Below, piece by piece: positions 25,746 through 34,049 of a stretch of DNA of 45,949 nt; positions within the stretch are counted from its first letter, which is position 1, and every line of letters starts with the position of its first letter. The position numbers and the translations under genes are program-made. The notes under the pieces are model-generated. The model had not been told where the DNA came from. It did no database searches and saw only the letters and a program-made list of their open reading frames with translations. The stretch spans positions 1 through 45,949 of the forward strand of contig CAIYDT010000154.1 of assembly GCA_903924985.1 (NCBI GenBank), in the 5' to 3' direction. The stretch comes from an uncultured Acetobacteraceae bacterium (GTDB taxonomy: Bacteria; Pseudomonadota; Alphaproteobacteria; Acetobacterales; Acetobacteraceae).

Positions 25746-27592
25746 CGCGGTCGGTCCTGGTCCTCCTGGCGCTGCTCATTATCATCGCCTCTGCCCGCGC
25801 CGCTCCGTTCGATCAGTATCAACTGATCATGTGGCAGGAACGCACCGCCCCGCAGATCGCCGGCCTGAAGCGCCTCGGGTTCACCGGTCTGAAACTGACC
25901 GCCGCCAACGGCCGGGTCGATCCGGCGCAACTGGCAGCCGTCCGTGCCTCCGGCCTGCCCTGGTATCTGGAGAACCTGGCGACCGACGTCCTGTCCCCCT
26001 ACCACCGCTATTTCCCGGACAGGTCGGTCACCTGGCTGTTCGACGCAGCGAAGGCCCGCTTGCGGGCCAACCCGGCGGATACCGGCGTCTTCGTACGCGA
26101 ACCCAGCCTGTCGGATCTTTCCATGTTCCAGGCTCGGCTGGAATCGGTGGTGCGCGACCAGTCCCGATACCATCCCCTGTTCTACAATCTGGCGGATGAG
26201 GCCGGAATCGGCGACCTCGCTGCTGCCTGGGACGCCGATACCGGACCGGCTTCTCTGTCCGCCATGCGTGTGTGGTTGCGCGACCGATACGCGGACCTGG
26301 ACGCCCTGAACCGGCAATGGGGCACCGCATTTCTCGACTGGGAGTCGGTCGTCCCCGAACTGACCGATGCCGCCATGCGCCGGCCGGACCAGAATTTCTC
26401 CGCCTGGGCCGACTTCAAGGCATGGATGGATGTCGCCTTCGCCCGAGCGGTGCGGGCCGGCACCGATGCGGTGCATCGTGCGGACCCAGCCGCGCTGGCG
26501 GCACTGGAGGGCGCCCAAATTCCCGGCTGGGGCGGCTACGACTACGCCCTGTTGGCTCCATCGCTCGACGCGATGGAGATCTACGACTTTGGCAACGCCC
26601 TGGAACTTGCCCGAGCCTTCAACCCCGACCTGATCCCGCTGCGCACCAGCTTCGGCCCCCGCGATTCCTACGCCGCCTGGCGTCACCTCCTGCTCGGTGG
26701 TCGGGGCAGCATCGTTTGGGACGAAGCCAACGACGTGGTCCGTTCGGACGGCACACCCCTGCCGCGTGGCCGGGAACTCGCGGCATTGACCGCTGCGATG
26801 CGGCAAGTTGCCCCGGTGCTGTTCGCCAGCGCGCCATCCCCCGACCCGGTCGCGGTCCTGGTGTCCCAGGCCAGCTTCCGCACAAGCTGGATGCTCAACC
26901 GCCGAGCTGGAGACCTCCAGTGGTGGAACCGCGATGCCGCCCGGGAATATGAGGACAACGCCTGGACGGCCTCCCGCCGTCAGGTGCTCCGCCGGCTGGA
27001 GGAGATCGCGGTGCAACCCCGCCTGCTGTCGTCCGCGATGTTGGAGGCCGGGGCGCTGCGGCACGACGGCATACGCGTCCTGATCCTGCCGCACGCGGTT
27101 GCCCTGTCCGACTCCGAAACGAACGAAATCGCGGCGTTCCGGCAAGGTGGTGGGGTCGTCCTGGCCGACACCGAACCCGCCTTGTTCGACCAGCACAGCC
27201 GTCGCCGGTCCGAACCCGCTCTGCTCGGCATTGCGAAAGTGCCGGAGGCGATGCTGCTGAGCGGTGCTCCGGATAGTCCGGAAGCCCTGGCGGGTGTCGC
27301 CGCATTGCTGCGCGAGGCTGGCGTTCCACCCCGTGCCACTCTGATCGGATCGGACGGACAGCCCGCAACGGGCGTCAGCGCTCGATGGCTGCGGCATGGC
27401 GACGTCTCTATCCTGGCATTGCAGGCCATCGCGCCCTGGAGCGCCCCCGGACGGATCGAGGTGCGGATGGCGGCGCCGGCCGTCGTCGGGAATCTGCGTA
27501 TCCCCGGAAATTCCATGAAAGAGCAATCGTTTACGATTGTATTGGACCCCATCGCGCCGACCATCCTGACCGTTCGCCGATCACAAAAATAG
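25739..27592 (+). CDS. Exported GH42-like beta-galactosidase-type glycosidase
   Basis: The 617-aa protein starts at GTG 25739 with a signal sequence (VLVLLALLIIIASARA). It has a TIM-barrel like glycoside hydrolase family 42: MWQERTAPQIAGLKRLGFTG, YNLADEAGIGDLAAAWD, LRDRYADLDALNRQWGT and SMRVW. A glutamate in LADEAG sits where GH42 has its acid/base, and another Glu (AMEIYDFG) could be the nucleophile; neither is certain. A Rossmann-like trimerisation segment (IRVLILPHAVALSDSE) and a small C-terminal beta domain follow. It is coupled to two beta-helix genes, suggesting export and cleavage of a polysaccharide. Confidence 0.75.
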   Translation: MVARSVLVLLALLIIIASARAAPFDQYQLIMWQERTAPQIAGLKRLGFTGLKLTAANGRVDPAQLAAVRASGLPWYLENLATDVLSPYHRYFPDRSVTWLFDAAKARLRANPADTGVFVREPSLSDLSMFQARLESVVRDQSRYHPLFYNLADEAGIGDLAAAWDADTGPASLSAMRVWLRDRYADLDALNRQWGTAFLDWESVVPELTDAAMRRPDQNFSAWADFKAWMDVAFARAVRAGTDAVHRADPAALAALEGAQIPGWGGYDYALLAPSLDAMEIYDFGNALELARAFNPDLIPLRTSFGPRDSYAAWRHLLLGGRGSIVWDEANDVVRSDGTPLPRGRELAALTAAMRQVAPVLFASAPSPDPVAVLVSQASFRTSWMLNRRAGDLQWWNRDAAREYEDNAWTASRRQVLRRLEEIAVQPRLLSSAMLEAGALRHDGIRVLILPHAVALSDSETNEIAAFRQGGGVVLADTEPALFDQHSRRRSEPALLGIAKVPEAMLLSGAPDSPEALAGVAALLREAGVPPRATLIGSDGQPATGVSARWLRHGDVSILALQAIAPWSAPGRIEVRMAAPAVVGNLRIPGNSMKEQSFTIVLDPIAPTILTVRRSQK

Positions 27593-27613
27593 GTTCTGGC
27601 AGGACCGGCTCCC

Positions 27614-28318
27614 TCACCCCTCTCGCTTGAACGTCACCACCAGCACGTCGCGGAAACCAACCGACCCTGGTTCGGCGGGCTCCACCGGGGTCACGCCGTG
27701 CATCACGCGCCGGTCGTCCACCAATGCCGCGTCGAACGGCTCCGTCAGGGTGAACGACCCCAGCGTCCGCCCGGTCAGGTCATGCACCGAGGTCTCGCCG
27801 CTGCGCACGTTCTTCCGCCCGATCAGCAGCACCAGCACATGGTCGACGCCGTCGCGGTGCATACCCTCGGGCGTTGGGCGTCCGGCCTCCCCCGGCCGCG
27901 CCTCGATGCGGAACTGGTGCATCTCCACGAACCACGACCGCGATGGCGTCAGCGCGCTGAACAGGCCCCAACAGAACCGCAGGATGGAGGCCATCGTCAC
28001 GCCGGCGCCGATCGGGGGCAGCACCGGCTGGAACCACCGTTCGATGCCGCCGTTCAACCGATTGTAGTCGCGGCTCTGGTAATGCGGCTGAGGCGGCAGG
28101 CGCTCCGAATCGAGGCCCGAAACCCGAAACACCGCGTGCCGGCGCTTCCGGTAGCGGCCGCCGTCGGCCATGTAGGTGTCCTGGCCGAGGTCGTCCCAAC
28201 TGGCGACGAAAGCCTCCCAATCCGTCAACGGCCCATGCGCCTCCAGCGCGGCGCGCATAGCGCCAGCGTGAACGAAAGCGAAGCCCGCAGCGTGGATGGT
28301 CTTGGTCAGATCGTCCAT
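27614..28318 (-). CDS. 2OG-Fe dioxygenase, PF10014-like
   Basis: The 234-aa protein has a likely Fe-binding HxD (GMHRDGVDHVLVLL) and a distal His in RRVMHGVTPV, with a conserved SxFxxQP-like aromatic stretch earlier (ERWFQPVLPP). This matches the 2OG-Fe dioxygenase family that includes amino-acid hydroxylases of the BsmA type; the substrate is unknown. It begins 4 bases after the stop of the mechanosensitive channel gene on the same strand, so the two are probably one operon. Confidence 0.85.
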   Translation of the reverse strand: MDDLTKTIHAAGFAFVHAGAMRAALEAHGPLTDWEAFVASWDDLGQDTYMADGGRYRKRRHAVFRVSGLDSERLPPQPHYQSRDYNRLNGGIERWFQPVLPPIGAGVTMASILRFCWGLFSALTPSRSWFVEMHQFRIEARPGEAGRPTPEGMHRDGVDHVLVLLIGRKNVRSGETSVHDLTGRTLGSFTLTEPFDAALVDDRRVMHGVTPVEPAEPGSVGFRDVLVVTFKREG

Positions 28319-28322
28319 GACG

Positions 28323-30548
28323 TCAGTCGGTCAGAGGCAAGGGCTGGCTGAAAAATCGGATTCCAGCCCCCTGGAAGCGCAGCTTGATGCGCCGGTTGAT
28401 CTCGCGTTGCACGGACCAACGGCCGGAATCGGTGCAGGCCACCTGGCCGGTGACCGTCACCCCGCCGGCGTCGATCTTGTCCACTCCGAAGAGCTGGAAA
28501 TCCTGCAAGATTTTGGCCTCGTAGTCAGGCTCGGTCCGCATTTCGGCGACAATATCCGCCATGATCTGCGCCATCTTGTCGGTGTCGGCATCGAACTCGA
28601 CCGTGGCGCGTACCTCGGCGTTGCCCAGGCCCCTGGTGTGGTTGGTGACGCTGCCGACCGAGCTGAATGGCACGATGTGCACCGCGCCGTCCGGCGCGCG
28701 GAGGCGGATGGTGCGGACCGAAAGCCCCTCCACCTTGCCGGACAGGCCCGCGACATTGACCTGATCGCCGACCTGCAAGGCGTTCTCCAGCAGCAGGAAG
28801 ATGCCGGTGATAAGGTCCTGCACCAGCTTCTGCGAGCCGAAGCCGATCGCCACGCCCAGGATACCCGCGCCGGCCAACAGGGGGGCGATGTTCACCCCGA
28901 CCTCGCTCAGGATCATCAGCACCGCGACGATGCTGATGGCGATGAGCAACGCGGTGCGCAGGAGCGGCAGCAAGGTGCGCAGCCGGGCAGAGCGCGCTAC
29001 CTGCGCGTCCTGCAGCAACCGGCTCAGGTGCCGGTGGATGGCGGCGTTCACGATTTCCCACACCGCGACCGCTGCCAGGATGGTGACCGCCAGCGACAAT
29101 GTGCCCGAAAGAACGCGCTGCCCGCCCGGGGTCGCCCATAGCCAAACCAGCGCTCCCGAACCGAGGACCTGCAGCAACGCCATTACCGCCAGTAAACGCA
29201 CGACTCCCCGCGCTGCCGCGGCCAAAGCGGGATGGTAGAGTTTCAGCCGGTCCTCCAGGCCTGGGTACCGGTCGGACATTTGCTCGCCGATCGACGGGAT
29301 GCGATCGATCTGGCTCAGCAGCACCATCAGCACCAGTTTGGTGGCGGCCAAGACCAACACGATCAGCGCGATCGTTCGCGCCGTCATGGCGCTGTAGACC
29401 GTGCCATCGACCGCCCAGCTTAGCCAGATCGCGCCTAGCCCGCACAGCGCGATCCAGTGCCAAACCTTGGCCAGCGCGTTGCGTATCCCGACCATCGGGC
29501 CAACCGCGAGTTCCGGCGCCCGTAGCGCGGCCCGAACGGACCGCCGCTGCGTCACGATCATGATGCCCAGGTACAGGGTCAGAAGCAGCCCGGTGGCGTG
29601 CAGTGCGGCATCGTGGCCGGGGTCCGACAGTCCCAGCAGCACGCCCACCTCCGCGATCGTGTAACCGCTCACGGCAATCACGATCAGCCGCTGCGACCAT
29701 CGCATCAGGTTGGTGGCGGCGCTGTCATTGAGAGCCACCAGCCGCAGTCCCGGTTCGGCGGGTGCGAGCAGGATGCGTGCGGCCTGCACCAAAGCCATAC
29801 TCAGGGCGGTGGCACCCAGCACCGCCTCGATCGCCAGGCCGCTCGATTGCGGTCCGCCCGCTCCCAGGGCCACCAAGTGCCCGGCCGCCAGCAGGCCCAG
29901 CAACGGCAGCAGCGTCAGGCCGAACCGTCCCAGCGCCAGCCACAGCTTATTAAGCAAGGTTGCCACCTGGCCCCCGGAGTCGCCCGGTGCCTCCAGATCG
30001 CCAACCTCCGCGCGGTCTTCCGGGTTCTCCGGCTTCGGCGTCAGTGCCAGCGCCGCGTTATCCAGCCGAGCCGCGGGTCGGCGTAGCATGTGGCGGAGGG
30101 CCCAGGCGGCACCCAGGCCAGCCGCCAGCGCAACCAGCAAGCGCCAACCGACGTCCCACAGGATGGCCTGCCCCAACGGATTGGTCGCCATGACGACGAT
30201 CCAGCTCCACAGCAGTGGCGCGCTCCTGGCCGAACGGAGGGCGTCTCGAATCCGTTCGCCCATCCGGGTCACCGTGGTGTTGGCGCGCAGCAGCACCTGC
30301 GCGCCCAGGCTGTCGGGTTCCAAGGCCGAGTCGGCCGGGGCATTGGTCGCCACCGGGGCCTTTAGGATCGCCTGCAAGATCGCCGCGACCGCCGCGCGCT
30401 TCGTTGGATCGTTCAGCAGGTCCAGCGCGGCTTTGGCCTGATCGGCCGTCATCGCCGGGGCCGCCGGCGTGGGTGGGGGTTCCGCCGAGTCGGCGGGACG
30501 CGGCGCCAGAGCCAGGATGGCGGTCAGGAGAAGCAGCAAACGAATCAT
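28323..30548 (-). CDS. Large MscS-family mechanosensitive channel
   Basis: The 741-aa protein has a signal peptide (MIRLLLLLTAILALAPRPADS), a long helical periplasmic/transmembrane N-terminal region with roughly ten membrane segments, and a C-terminal MscS core. The core has the pore-lining helix region LAGAGILGVAIGFGSQKLVQD, then GIFLLLENALQVGDQVNVAG and the beta domain GKVEGLSVRTIRLRAPDG. Architecture and length resemble YbiO/MscM types. The ATG 30548 is chosen because it opens the signal peptide. The HIG1 gene is divergent with 54 bases between starts. Confidence 0.92.
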   Translation of the reverse strand: MIRLLLLLTAILALAPRPADSAEPPPTPAAPAMTADQAKAALDLLNDPTKRAAVAAILQAILKAPVATNAPADSALEPDSLGAQVLLRANTTVTRMGERIRDALRSARSAPLLWSWIVVMATNPLGQAILWDVGWRLLVALAAGLGAAWALRHMLRRPAARLDNAALALTPKPENPEDRAEVGDLEAPGDSGGQVATLLNKLWLALGRFGLTLLPLLGLLAAGHLVALGAGGPQSSGLAIEAVLGATALSMALVQAARILLAPAEPGLRLVALNDSAATNLMRWSQRLIVIAVSGYTIAEVGVLLGLSDPGHDAALHATGLLLTLYLGIMIVTQRRSVRAALRAPELAVGPMVGIRNALAKVWHWIALCGLGAIWLSWAVDGTVYSAMTARTIALIVLVLAATKLVLMVLLSQIDRIPSIGEQMSDRYPGLEDRLKLYHPALAAAARGVVRLLAVMALLQVLGSGALVWLWATPGGQRVLSGTLSLAVTILAAVAVWEIVNAAIHRHLSRLLQDAQVARSARLRTLLPLLRTALLIAISIVAVLMILSEVGVNIAPLLAGAGILGVAIGFGSQKLVQDLITGIFLLLENALQVGDQVNVAGLSGKVEGLSVRTIRLRAPDGAVHIVPFSSVGSVTNHTRGLGNAEVRATVEFDADTDKMAQIMADIVAEMRTEPDYEAKILQDFQLFGVDKIDAGGVTVTGQVACTDSGRWSVQREINRRIKLRFQGAGIRFFSQPLPLTD

Positions 30549-30602
30549 CGCTTGGTCCACGAAAGGGGTGCGCTCGGCGCCGAATATACCTATCATCGCG
30601 GG

Positions 30603-30797
30603 ATGCACATGTTCCTCAATATCCTCGTAGGGTTGGCGCTGCTGTCCGTGCTGGGCGTGCTGGCCGCCGGCATGGTCGGTCTGGCGCGAGGCAACCTCGA
30701 TCCACACCGCTCCAACAAGCTGATGCAGTGGCGGGTGGCGCTGCAAGGCGCCGCATTGATCTTGATCGTGCTGCTCATGAGCCTGTTGCGCGGCTGA
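30603..30797 (+). CDS. HIG1-domain twin-transmembrane protein
   Basis: The 64-aa protein has two hydrophobic helices (FLNILVGLALLSVLGVLAAG and GAALILIVLLMSLL) joined by LARGNLDPHRSNKLMQWRV, the HIG1 signature with S-N-x-L-M-x-W-R. Bacterial HIG1 proteins have been linked to cytochrome oxidase supercomplexes or hypoxia; the role here is inferred. ATG 30603 and 30609 (MHMF) are both possible starts. Confidence 0.85.
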   Translation: MHMFLNILVGLALLSVLGVLAAGMVGLARGNLDPHRSNKLMQWRVALQGAALILIVLLMSLLRG

Positions 30798-30823
30798 CCC
30801 TCATAGAACGGGCCTTCATCGGT

Positions 30824-30852
30824 TTGACATGGGCGCGCGCGCTGTGCATATC
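30824..30852 (+). promoter_or_regulatory. Candidate promoter for etfB
   Basis: A perfect TTGACA (30824-30829), 17-base spacer, and weak CATATC at 30847-30852. It lies about 105 bases upstream of the etfB ATG; spacing and -35 match sigma-70, but the -10 is weak. Confidence 0.45.
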
Positions 30853-30956
30853 GTCCACCGGCTCTGTTGCAGGTGCGAAGAGGCGAGTCCAAAGCACGGC
30901 TCGTCGGCATTCTGTGCGCCTTAACCTCATCCCAGGAAACGGCTCGGATTCCCCCC

Positions 30957-31706
30957 ATGAAAATCCTCGTCCCCGTCAAGCGGGTGGTTGACTACAACGT
31001 CAAGGTCCGCGTGAAGACCGATGGCTCCGGTATCGAAACCGCCGGCGTCAAAATGTCCATGAACCCGTTCGATGAGATCGCGGTCGAGGAAGCGGTGCGC
31101 CTGAAGGAAAAAGGCGTCGCGACCGAGATCGTCGCGATCTCCATGGGCGTGGCGCAATGCGCGGAAACTATCCGCACGGCGCTGGCCATGGGCGCCGATC
31201 GCGGCATCCTGGTGGAAACCGACGCCGAATTGCAGCCGTTGGCCGTGGCCAAGCTGCTGAAGGCCATCGCCGATCAGGAGCAGCCGGGGATGATCATCCT
31301 GGGCAAGCAAGCCATCGACGACGACATGAGCGCCACCGGCCAGATGCTGGCCGCGCTGCTCGGCTGGTCGCAGGGCACCTTCGCCAGCAAGCTGAGCGTC
31401 GAGGGGGAGACCCTGACCGTCACCCGCGAGGTCGACGGCGGCCTGGAAACGGTGGCGCTGCAGCTGCCGTCTATCGTTACCACCGATCTGCGGCTGAACG
31501 AGCCGCGCTACGCCTCCCTGCCGAACATCATGAAGGCGCGCAAGAAAACGATCGATAACAAGAAGCCCGCCGATTACGGGGTGGATCCGGCGCCGCGCCT
31601 GACCACCATCCGGGTGGATGAGCCGGCCAAGCGCAAGGCCGGCCAGAAAGTGGGTTCGGTCGCCGAACTCGTGAACAAACTCCGCACCGAAGCGAAGGTG
31701 ATCTGA
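30957..31706 (+). CDS. etfB: Electron transfer flavoprotein, beta subunit
   Basis: The 249-aa beta subunit binds AMP and, with EtfA, carries electrons from acyl-CoA dehydrogenases to ETF-ubiquinone oxidoreductase. It has [58 protein letters not shown] and the signature [20 protein letters not shown]. The ATG at 30957 follows CCAGGAAACGG. etfA starts 3 bases after its stop. Confidence 0.97.
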   Translation: MKILVPVKRVVDYNVKVRVKTDGSGIETAGVKMSMNPFDEIAVEEAVRLKEKGVATEIVAISMGVAQCAETIRTALAMGADRGILVETDAELQPLAVAKLLKAIADQEQPGMIILGKQAIDDDMSATGQMLAALLGWSQGTFASKLSVEGETLTVTREVDGGLETVALQLPSIVTTDLRLNEPRYASLPNIMKARKKTIDNKKPADYGVDPAPRLTTIRVDEPAKRKAGQKVGSVAELVNKLRTEAKVI

Positions 31707-31708
31707 CC

Positions 31709-32644
31709 ATGACCGCTCTCGTTCTTCTCGAATTCGACGCTGCCGGGATCAAGCAGCCGTCGCGCAGCGCTGTTGCCGCTGCCACGGCCCTCGGTGAGGT
31801 ACATGCGCTGGTCGCGGGCGTCGATCTGGGCGGTGCATCTGCCGCCGCCGCCAAGCTGCCTGGCGTGTCCAAGGTGCTGGTGGCAGAGTCGGCCGCGCTG
31901 GATCACGCGATGGCCGAACAGACCGCCGCGCTGCTGGTGGCTCTGGCGCCCGCATACAGCCACATCCTGGCCGCCACGACGGCGGTGGGCAAAAACGTGC
32001 TGCCGCGTGCCGCCGCGCTGCTGGACGTGCAGCCGATCTCCGACATCGCGGCCGTAGTCGATGCCGACACGTTCGTGCGCCCGATTTATGCCGGCAATGG
32101 CATGGCGACGGTGAAGTCGTCCGACGGCAAGAAGATCATTACCGTCCGCGCCGCCAGTTTCGACCCGGTCGCGGCTGAGGGTGGTTCGGCGTCCATCGAG
32201 GCCATTTCCGTCGGCGACCTGCCGAGCCTGTCCAGGTTCGTGTCCGCCGAACTGTCGAAAAGCGAGCGCCCGGAACTCACTGCCGCCCGAATCGTCATTT
32301 CTGGCGGCCGTGGGATGCAAAACGGCGATAATTTCTCGCTTCTCGACCCGATTGCCGATAAACTGGGCGCTGCCGTTGGTGCCTCGCGCGCCGCGGTGGA
32401 TGCCGGGTTTGTACCCAACGAATTCCAGGTCGGACAAACCGGCAAGATCGTCGCGCCTGAGCTTTACATCGCTGTCGGGATTTCGGGGGCCATCCAGCAC
32501 CTCGCCGGCATGAAGGACAGCAAGGTGATCGTGGCGATCAATAAGGATGAGGAAGCGCCCATCTTCCAGGTCGCCGATTACGGTCTGGTCGCCGATCTGT
32601 TTGTCGCGCTGCCCGAGCTGGCAGCGGAACTGGAGCGCTCCTGA
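31709..32644 (+). CDS. etfA: Electron transfer flavoprotein, alpha subunit
   Basis: The 311-aa FAD-binding partner of EtfB has the C-terminal flavin domain: [51 protein letters not shown] and [19 protein letters not shown]. The N-terminal domain is ordinary. The stop codon abuts the hbd ATG, giving the common etfB-etfA-hbd order for short-chain acyl-CoA metabolism, such as butyrate or polyhydroxybutyrate turnover. Confidence 0.97.
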   Translation: MTALVLLEFDAAGIKQPSRSAVAAATALGEVHALVAGVDLGGASAAAAKLPGVSKVLVAESAALDHAMAEQTAALLVALAPAYSHILAATTAVGKNVLPRAAALLDVQPISDIAAVVDADTFVRPIYAGNGMATVKSSDGKKIITVRAASFDPVAAEGGSASIEAISVGDLPSLSRFVSAELSKSERPELTAARIVISGGRGMQNGDNFSLLDPIADKLGAAVGASRAAVDAGFVPNEFQVGQTGKIVAPELYIAVGISGAIQHLAGMKDSKVIVAINKDEEAPIFQVADYGLVADLFVALPELAAELERS

Positions 32645-33574
32645 ATGAACGTCGACGTCAATCCGGGTTTTGGTTCGGCACCGATGGCGGTTCTGCCGCC
32701 CGATATCGCGCATGTGGGTATCGTCGGGGCCGGCCAGATGGGCAGCGGCATCGCGCATGTCTGCGCCCTGGCGGGGCTGCCCGTCACCCTGATCGACGTC
32801 AAGCAGGAGGCTTTGACCAAGGCCCTGGCGACCGTCGATCGTAATATGGGTCGCCAGGTCAACCGCTCCGTCATCTCATCGGACGACCGCGACGCGGCTA
32901 TGGCACGCATCGTGACATCCACCGACTACGCCGCCTTCGGCGACGTCGATCTGGTGATCGAGGCGGCGACCGAGAAAGAGGACGTCAAGCGCTCCATCTA
33001 CAAGGCGCTGACGCCGAGCCTGAAGGCGTCTTGCTTGCTGGCATCGAACACGTCGTCCATTTCGATCACTCGCCTGGGCGCGTCCACCGACCGGCCGGAA
33101 AAATTCATCGGCATGCATTTCATGAACCCGGTGCCGGTGATGAAATTGGTGGAGGTCATTCGCGGCATCGCCACGGACGAACCCACCTTCCAGGCGGTGC
33201 AAACGCTGGCCCGCAAGCTACACAAAACCACCGCCGTATCGGAAGACTTCCCCGCGTTCATCGTCAACCGCATTCTGGTGCCGATGATCAATGAGGCGGT
33301 CTACGCCCTGTATGAAGGTGTGGGCTCAGTTTCGGCGATCGATACGTCCATGCGGCTTGGTGCCAACCACCCGATGGGGCCGCTGGAGCTGGGCGATTTC
33401 ATTGGATTGGACACGTGTTTGTCGATCATGCAGGTGCTGTACGAGGGCCTGTCCGACAGCAAATACCGCCCCTGCCCGCTGCTGGTGAAATACGTGGAAG
33501 CCGGCTGGCTCGGACGTAAATCGGGGCGTGGTTTCTACGATTATACGCAGAATCCGCCGCGCCCGACGCGGTAA
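32645..33574 (+). CDS. hbd: 3-hydroxybutyryl-CoA dehydrogenase
   Basis: The 309-aa enzyme catalyses NAD(P)-dependent oxidation of 3-hydroxyacyl-CoA. It has a Rossmann motif GIVGAGQMGSGIAHV, then VIEAATE, SNTSSISITRL (active-site Ser), MHFMNPVPVMKLVE (catalytic His), FPAFIVNRILVPMINEA and NHPMGPLELGDFIGLD. The first 20 residues before the NAD motif are extra relative to many homologues; an internal ATG at residue 14 is an alternative. It ends the etf operon before a terminator. Confidence 0.96.
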   Translation: MNVDVNPGFGSAPMAVLPPDIAHVGIVGAGQMGSGIAHVCALAGLPVTLIDVKQEALTKALATVDRNMGRQVNRSVISSDDRDAAMARIVTSTDYAAFGDVDLVIEAATEKEDVKRSIYKALTPSLKASCLLASNTSSISITRLGASTDRPEKFIGMHFMNPVPVMKLVEVIRGIATDEPTFQAVQTLARKLHKTTAVSEDFPAFIVNRILVPMINEAVYALYEGVGSVSAIDTSMRLGANHPMGPLELGDFIGLDTCLSIMQVLYEGLSDSKYRPCPLLVKYVEAGWLGRKSGRGFYDYTQNPPRPTR

Positions 33575-33587
33575 GGAGATGGAAACA

Positions 33588-33611
33588 GGGGGCTTGGCCG
33601 GCCCCCTTTTT
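33588..33611 (+). terminator. Intrinsic terminator of etfBA-hbd
   Basis: GGGGGC, 7-base loop, GCCCCC followed by TTTTT, 13 bases past the hbd stop. Confidence 0.85.
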
Positions 33612-33990
33612 CATATCCGCATCGCGCGGCCTCCGCACAAAATCGCAGAATTTTGGTGTCATCATATCGATCTAAATTCGTAACTAGATAAATAAAGACA
33701 ATAAATTAGATGGGCTCGCAATCTTGGCAACCTCGAGGTTATCCAGATGCGTGCCGGAAACCGCTGCCAGGGGAATATTTTTATCGTCAAAACAGCGGTG
33801 GTTGCAGCCGGAACTGCCATCTCCGGCGGAGTATCCAGCGTCAGCCGGCCGGTCGTGCAACGCTGGATCGATGCGATGCCCAAAGCTCTGGGCGCGACCG
33901 TCCATTTCACCGTGGTGGGTACCGGGGCCGCCCAGACCCGAATCCTGAGCCGGCACTGTCGCAGGCTGAACACTGCCTGCCACTCGTCAG
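33612..33990. other. Gap with unassigned overlapping open frames
   Basis: The first 110 bases are AT-rich (about 33650-33720) and look intergenic. From 33720 to 33985 several frames are open on both strands (33684-33983 and 33662-33973 minus; 33747 onward plus), but none gives a recognised family or a clear ribosome site. The plus-strand frame (SRPVVQRWIDAMPKALGATV) and a minus-strand frame (NHRCFDDKNIPLAAVSGTHL) both read like protein. A decayed gene fragment is possible. Confidence 0.4.
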
Positions 33991-34025
33991 CACAAAGAAA
34001 TGGCCGGATCCGAGGACCCGGCCAT
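33991..34025 (-). terminator. Terminator downstream of the double-barrel porin
   Basis: On the minus strand an 8-bp perfect stem ATGGCCGG / CCGGCCAT, extendable inwards by GTCC-GGAT, is followed by TTTCTTTG. It lies about 25 bases after the porin stop. Its outer part (CACAAAGAAATGGCCGGATC on the plus strand) nearly matches the terminator at 35549-35581. Confidence 0.75.
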
Positions 34026-34049
34026 GCCCGAAAGGCATCGTGCCTGCTG

